The translations under genes and the position numbers were made by a program. DNA of 64,000 nucleotides, taken from the NCBI GenBank assembly GCA_021432635.1, contig MU270026.1:204486-268485 (forward strand). The letters are read 5' to 3'. The DNA is from Thozetella sp. PMI_491 (lineage: Eukaryota > Ascomycota > Sordariomycetes > Chaetosphaeriales > Chaetosphaeriaceae). The notes below the pieces were generated by a model. That model was not told the DNA's origin, ran no database searches, and was given only the letters and a program-made list of their open reading frames with translations. Of the stretch, positions 58,868 through 64,000 are shown piece by piece; position 1 is the first letter of the stretch, and each line of letters starts with the position of its first letter.

Positions 58868-59500
58868 CTAGGCCGGTGCTGACTGGGGGTGCAGATTGTG
58901 GCGGGCCAGTGTGGGTTGTGGTAGTGTGGTAGGCATTTTCGAACTTCGGCGGGCAATGATAGACTTTTGAAGCCTTAAAAGGCGCAAACCATTATCTCTG
59001 GGCCCGTGATGGGAGACACTGACGTTTGAAAGTTTCAGACATGGCAGGAAGAACCAGGCTTTGCCGCAGAAACTAGGCTGGTTTCCATAGTTGATGCGAT
59101 CTTTGTATTGACACTCCGAACATACATTGTTGAAATGGCTGGGCATGTAGGTGCACTCGGTGAAATAGCGAAAACCGGACGTATGGGTACAGTGGCAGCA
59201 CCGGCCTACACGTACCCCGAAAATGGCGGTGAGCAGACCGTTAAAATAAGTAGTATGCTTCCAAATCGACTCCATAGAGAAGGTTTGAAGGTAGCGTCGG
59301 TTCACTTTGATGGCTGGACGCACGGTATTGTTCCCTATTATAGCCCGCTGCACCTGGCTAGAAGAGTGTGCTACTAGCCAGCTCCAGAAAGTAGTAGTGC
59401 CACAATGTAAAATGGCTTGATCCGGTATGCCATCCAGATAAGAAACATGGTTGTTCCACGTCTTCTCGGCAGCATTAATGTTGTGGGGCGTAGGGTTCAT
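58868..59500 (-). CDS. Hypothetical protein with DUF3716-like zinc motif
   Basis: Single frame, 210 residues from ATG at 59500 (MNPTPHN). The middle (about residues 105-150) has a DUF3716-like pattern: RCCHCTHTSG, ECTYMPSHFNNVCSECQYKD and QPSFC, i.e. C-x2-C ... C ... C-x2-C. Such domains are common in fungal genes near repeats and of unknown role, possibly DNA-related. The rest has no known similarity and the C-terminus looks low in conservation, so the gene could be longer with introns or partly decayed. Confidence 0.5.
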   Translation of the reverse strand: MNPTPHNINAAEKTWNNHVSYLDGIPDQAILHCGTTTFWSWLVAHSSSQVQRAIIGNNTVRPAIKVNRRYLQTFSMESIWKHTTYFNGLLTAIFGVRVGRCCHCTHTSGFRYFTECTYMPSHFNNVCSECQYKDRINYGNQPSFCGKAWFFLPCLKLSNVSVSHHGPRDNGLRLLRLQKSIIARRSSKMPTTLPQPTLARHNLHPQSAPA

Positions 59501-60787
59501 TATCGGCGTTGAGATCACAAGTTGGCCGCACCGCGGGACTAAGTGCTCCTAACAACGGAAGAAATTGCCGAGGGTATGAACGATAAGACCCTATGAAGTA
59601 ATATCAAGTCAATTGGGGTACTTTGAGAAGTCTGATACCGTACCCTTAGGCTCTTTTTATTGTAGAATTCTACTGCAGAGTGGTTCTTTGGCATGAATGC
59701 TCCGGAAACAAGGTACGCTACTGCCGCTTCCAAACTTTTTGCTTTTACAATGATCCGATAATAAGCGGGGCACGGCACGGTTAGTGCCGACAAAGGAATG
59801 GAACGGGTGTTGTCCGCCTATAGCGTACACTTTCCCTCCGCTATGCAAACGCTTCTCGCCCCGGAGACGCTTATTACTTAGCTAACAAGGGCAACATTCC
59901 GCGCAGATAATAGCGGTATTAGTCGGTCAGCTCGGGATCGGAAACTCAGACATATGGCTCGGTCACGACGTACTGTAGCGTCGTGGTGGGGTATAACGAC
60001 GGTCAATCCCTTCGTAGGGATAATCTCAGGGTGTATTGCTTGCGCCCGTGGCGAGCTGGTAAGGATCGAGCACGTCATCTAGTGCAAAACTTGGTGGATT
60101 AGGTTGGAGCAAGCTGGCTCCTTGGAGATGCGTGGGTTTGAACGCAACATCGAGCGTTGCAGAAGATTGGGTACGGCGCGGCTATGACGCCAGGCAAGCT
60201 GTGCAGTTCAGGCGTATCAACGCCAGATCGTATCTAGCCCCTCCCTGTCGTTTTCGCCTGCTCCAACGGACAGTAAGTACTACAATGAGGTGTAATTGAT
60301 GAAACTGCCTAACGGAGATATTGAACCTTACTAAATAAAGGACTGGAAACGCATAGAGTCGGTTACCATCTATGGGGGCTTCGGCCTTATCGCCCTCATT
60401 CACTGTCGACTTCTTGCTTTTTAGTGTTTAAAATCTCCTCGAGCTCCTATTTAGCTCCTTCTGTCATTGTAGCTTTAGTAATGGTCTAGGAAGACGTGAA
60501 AATCGTCTGGTTTTCCACTTATTATATATCCCCCTTATATTGTATATTGAGACTCAGAGAAGCATAATAGTAGAAAAATATGTAATAAATATAGCCGCTG
60601 CAGAACCAGGTAAGAGCATATTACGCTCTTGGTACAGGAGGGGTTCGCATCTACTATCTCACACACCTACCATCAGAGGGAAGGGCAAACATCTACCGGT
60701 ATAGTAGTTATGAGGAGATAAGGCTAAGAGTGCCTCTGTGCAGAAGTACATCAATAGCTGACCCCGGTGGTGCTGCTGCCCGTGCTC
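59501..60787. other. Non-coding stretch with AT-rich patch
   Basis: No gene recognised; an AT-rich patch covers about 60420-60600. Confidence 0.4.
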
Positions 60788-61542
60788 ACCACCCTTGGTG
60801 AGTCAGTCCGCTCGGTATTTGCTGGGAAGGGGAGAAAAATGAGGCAAGAATGAAAGGGGGAAGATCGATCCCGGTGATTCAGATGCGGCTGGGGGAGGTG
60901 GGAGTTTGGCGGCTAGGACGACATTCAGGCGCAAATCAAGGTAGAAAGCACCTCAAGTTTCTGGGTGGATGGCAGGGGAATCGGGATTAAGAAGGGTCAC
61001 AGGTCAAGGCAGGGTAGGGACAAAGCCAAGGTTCGGTTCGTTTCCCATGAACTCCTCCCTGACTGACAGTGGCGGCAGTCGACATAGACAGCCATGCGCC
61101 AGAGGCTAGGTGCCGCCGGCAGAACTCTACTCCACTGCCACAATCGCCAGGCCTGGGTTGCACATGGCTTGACCCACCTTCCCTTGCCACCTTACTTCTT
61201 CAATGATCCACTATCCAGCCTCAATATCCGTTGGAAGTGTCTCTCGGCGTGTTTCTCGGCGCCCTCAAGACTCCGGAATCACACTAGAAATGGCGATGCC
61301 AGATTGAATGACTTATCAGACGGAGCCAGCGGGGGGCTGACGCCCCCGACAGAACCTGGAGGCGGCTGAAAGAACCTGTTCTTGCGCCTTGGTTCAGCTA
61401 GTGGGCAGCTACAGGGCAGTTTGGAATCGCGACCACGGATACTTTCTCAGAGATAAAGGTGCAGTCGGCCCCCTCCCCTATTTCTCTTTCCATTTTTCAA
61501 GTGCCTCCCAAAAAAAAGACGCGACAGTTTACTAAAGATCGT
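60788..61542 (+). repeat. Dispersed repeat, copy B (~755 bp)
   Basis: Direct-orientation partner of 52187-52939, with the same start and end motifs. Differences are mainly A/G and C/T changes plus small indels, including a local GCGGCT difference near 60880. Confidence 0.8.
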
Positions 61543-62119
61543 AGTATAGAAGTAAAGAATGTCTTTTCGACAATGCTCAAAGAATTACACGCCGGGTTGA
61601 TTCAAGCATCGCCAACAGCCTTGCTTTGAGTTCCTCTGGGGGCAGACAAGGATGGCTGCATGCATACTGACTCCAGACGCTTTCGAGAGGTCCTAATGGC
61701 TCGATATGGCGAATCAACCAACAAACACGGGGACTCGTGCGTGAGCCTAGCCGAAACCGAACCGCAAGTGCCTAACACGCTTTCTAATGCCAGGCTTGTT
61801 TGTTTACGCCTTGATGATGCCTGCACGCGCACAAGCCCGAGGCAAGTGCTACTTGCTAGTCCCGTCTTTAACATAGGAATGCACCGATTCCCGTAGGCCT
61901 TCCTCGGGCATCTCCATCTCTCTATAAAGCACGACCGTTGCCACACCGCACCCCGACGGCAGCACACCTATCACTTCCTGCTTTCGCAGACCCCGGAGGG
62001 TTCAGACTATTCACATCATCCATGATCATCACTCACATTCTTCCTCTCACAACAGCATCAGCTTTCCAAGTTTACGCCATCCACGCACCCATCCTGCTTG
62101 ATAAATAGGAATATATCGG
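61543..62119. other. Upstream region of the Myb gene
   Basis: Pyrimidine-rich leader before 62120 and no competing gene. No clear TATA. Confidence 0.4.
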
Positions 62120-63154
62120 ATGCAGCAGCTCAGGCAACCATCGGTGTACCCCACACCACACAAAAAGGGCTCGTCCGTCCTCACGGGTTTGACAATGTCA
62201 CCCATCAACTACCGGATAGGATATTGGTCGCAGCATGAGGATAGTCTCCTCATGACCCTAGTCCAACAACAGGGAGCTGTCAACTGGGTCCGGATCGCCA
62301 GCCTTCTTGGTACAAGGACGCCCAAGCAATGCCGGGAGCGCTACCATCAAAACCTTAAGCCTTCGATCAACCGCCAGCCCATCTCGGTGGAGGAAGGGAT
62401 CGAGATCGAGCGTCTAGTTAACGAGATCGGAAAGAGGTGGGCCGAGATCGCTAGGAGGCTGCACGGCCGCAGCGACAACGCCGTCAAGAACTGGTGGAAC
62501 AGCAGCCAGAACCGCCGCAAGAGGGCGAACCTACGACAAGCATCGAACCCGTCCTACCACGAAAAGCGATCCGACCTAGCGGTAGTACCCAGCTACCCCC
62601 TAGCACTTGAGAGGTCCCAAGCCCTTCATCCCCTCCCCAAAACATCCTCTCAGCGCATCCCTCCACCTCTCCTCTCGGCTCCATTCCACAGACGGCCTTA
62701 TATAACGCCTCTACCATCTCCCTCAAAGCTATCGCTTAATTCCGACGTGGCTCCCTCCCTCTCATCTCAGGGTTCGTACTACTCAGTTTCCCCAAAGAGC
62801 TACAGCATTGCGGCGCCAAAATTCCATCTCTCACCGCTCAAGATCCTAGCCGACAACCAATACTCGCCCTCCGCTTCATCAGCATCTCCCTCCTCCGCCC
62901 GGGAGCCCCCATCTCCCAAGGAGCTCACCTCCCTACGTTACATACATCACTCGCCCAAGCTCAACAGGGTTGACCTGCTAAGACAACCCCTTCCTACACG
63001 GCACCGACTTAACGAGGACACACACTCGCCATGGTCACAATCCCAGATACAGCTACCTACCGCGCCAAACTCCCCGGTATATCTCTCCAGCTTACAACTA
63101 CAGGACCAGGAAGGGAGGACTACGAAGGTACATATAGCAGATCTACTTCACTAA
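62120..63154 (+). CDS. flbD: FlbD-like R2R3 Myb transcription factor
   Basis: Single exon, 344 residues from ATG at 62120; the ATG at 62195 (MSPINYRIG) is nearer the usual family start. Two Myb repeats follow: WSQHEDSLLMTLVQQQG, NWVRIASLLGTRTPKQCRER, then EEGIEIERLVNEIGKRWAEI and LHGRSDNAVKNWWNSSQNRR. This matches FlbD/Rca1 of Aspergillus, which controls asexual development. A long S/P-rich region follows, and the C-terminal KVHIADLLH agrees with the conserved family ending, so the protein is full length. It is nuclear and binds DNA through the repeats. It lies about 575 bases after repeat copy B. Confidence 0.88.
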   Translation: MQQLRQPSVYPTPHKKGSSVLTGLTMSPINYRIGYWSQHEDSLLMTLVQQQGAVNWVRIASLLGTRTPKQCRERYHQNLKPSINRQPISVEEGIEIERLVNEIGKRWAEIARRLHGRSDNAVKNWWNSSQNRRKRANLRQASNPSYHEKRSDLAVVPSYPLALERSQALHPLPKTSSQRIPPPLLSAPFHRRPYITPLPSPSKLSLNSDVAPSLSSQGSYYSVSPKSYSIAAPKFHLSPLKILADNQYSPSASSASPSSAREPPSPKELTSLRYIHHSPKLNRVDLLRQPLPTRHRLNEDTHSPWSQSQIQLPTAPNSPVYLSSLQLQDQEGRTTKVHIADLLH

Positions 63155-64000
63155 ATAGGGTAGTGCCTCTCCCTCACCCAAGGCCAGGGAAAGCGGTAAG
63201 AACAGGAAAAGGAATTCGATAGAGCAATATGATACCTATTGCTATATTTTCTCCAGTTATACAGATGTACTCGTATCCACTCGTATACAGACTTAACAGC
63301 TAAAAAGTCTGTTTATTACTCTCTCTCTCTTTATATATCTCTTATTATATTCTTAGTTTATAAGTCACAAGCCCGCGCTTGCACTGAGATCTCGACCGCC
63401 TACTGTCACTTGATTCCTCCACGCCATCGCCTTCCCTTACCCTTAAGGAAAACCCCTCCTACACACCGTACTATCCCTTTTGAGACCCCAATGTTGTAAC
63501 AATACGAATTTTTGCCCTATGTACTTTCCCTGCCCAGATCTCCGCTGCCCCCGCTTGGGGCAGACCTGCACGGAGGTAATCTAAGACATTAAAGTCCAGG
63601 ACCTAGTATATCAGAATCTGGAATGAAAACTGAGCTGTCATACGTTTCTGAATCTGTTGAACGAGGGTTTATAAACTAGCGATCCTACGCTGTAAACTAG
63701 CATTTAAGTGCTGTATTTAACGATCCATCGCGTGGATTTTACCTGTAGTTAGTTTGCCACTACCTGTATGTTTGCCACTATTTTGCCACCCAACGGCGCT
63801 GCCGTACGTAGATAAATAGCTGGCCAGCCAGCCAGCTTCCAGAGCAGCTGGTCAAGCAAGCATCTCTCTTTCAATCCCTCGTTTACTAGCCAATATAGCT
63901 AAATACTAGCCTACGCTTTCACCATATCCTCGTCAGTCCCATACTAGCTCATAGTTATAAGCCCGGAAGACGCCATAAACACTCAAAGCAGCGCTACGTA
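63155..64000. other. Downstream region of Myb gene
   Basis: No gene recognised. A small hairpin CTGCCCC...GGGGCAG is at about 63547-63565, and a TTTGCCAC motif repeats near 63750-63790. Confidence 0.4.

Noticed and set aside
1-64000. CRISPR array or bacterial operon features
   Set aside because: No regularly spaced repeat-spacer array; introns and families are fungal.

Overview
The window reads as nuclear DNA of a filamentous ascomycete (Pezizomycotina, most likely a Sordariomycete-type genome). The evidence is: short introns of about 45-90 bp with GTRNGY donors and YAG acceptors; Zn2Cys6 and FlbD-type Myb regulators; a rhodopsin-domain membrane protein; a DUF3435 tyrosine recombinase; a DASH cryptochrome; and a very AT-rich block with transition-type decay as left by repeat-induced point mutation (RIP). 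Gene models were built by hand, joining exons only where reading phase and protein family both agree.

Layout. 1-3.2 kb is an AT-rich RIP-like repeat. 3.9-5.1 kb (minus strand) is the C-terminal part of a DASH cryptochrome, ending abruptly at an A18/G30 homopolymer. 7.5-39.3 kb is an ordinary gene-bearing stretch: GFA-domain protein, secreted calcineurin-like phosphoesterase, Zn2Cys6 regulator, S9 prolyl-oligopeptidase-type peptidase, F-box protein, Aurora-like kinase with a lost DFG motif, secreted FAD-linked oxidase, rhodopsin-domain membrane protein, two alpha/beta hydrolases, DOMON-cytochrome b561 protein, short-chain dehydrogenase, DUF1295-type membrane reductase, Q/S-rich membrane protein and a Cys-rich secreted protein. 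39.9-43.1 kb is a DUF3435 tyrosine recombinase with zinc-finger-like clusters and a C-terminal chromodomain.

43.5-61.5 kb is a decayed, mobile-element-rich zone. It holds a minisatellite, a broken membrane-protein gene, a serine carboxypeptidase pseudogene beside an intact GT34 glycosyltransferase, the N-terminal half of the cryptochrome (with a 250-N gap), a Mutator-like transposase pseudogene, a Zn-cluster regulator pseudogene and a phosphoesterase pseudogene. Part of this zone is bracketed by two ~750 bp direct repeats. 62.1-63.2 kb carries an intact FlbD-like Myb gene.

The most striking arrangement is the split cryptochrome. Its N-terminal and C-terminal parts lie on the same strand, in the right order and share a short duplicated segment, but are about 45 kb apart. 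Everything from 5.1 to 50.3 kb, including the recombinase, therefore sits inside the broken gene. This could be a giant insertion or rearrangement, or a scaffold misjoin, since both edges carry homopolymers and one an N gap. The second notable item is the recombinase-chromodomain fusion. I see no obvious biosynthetic gene cluster: the enzymes are varied and lack a core synthase.
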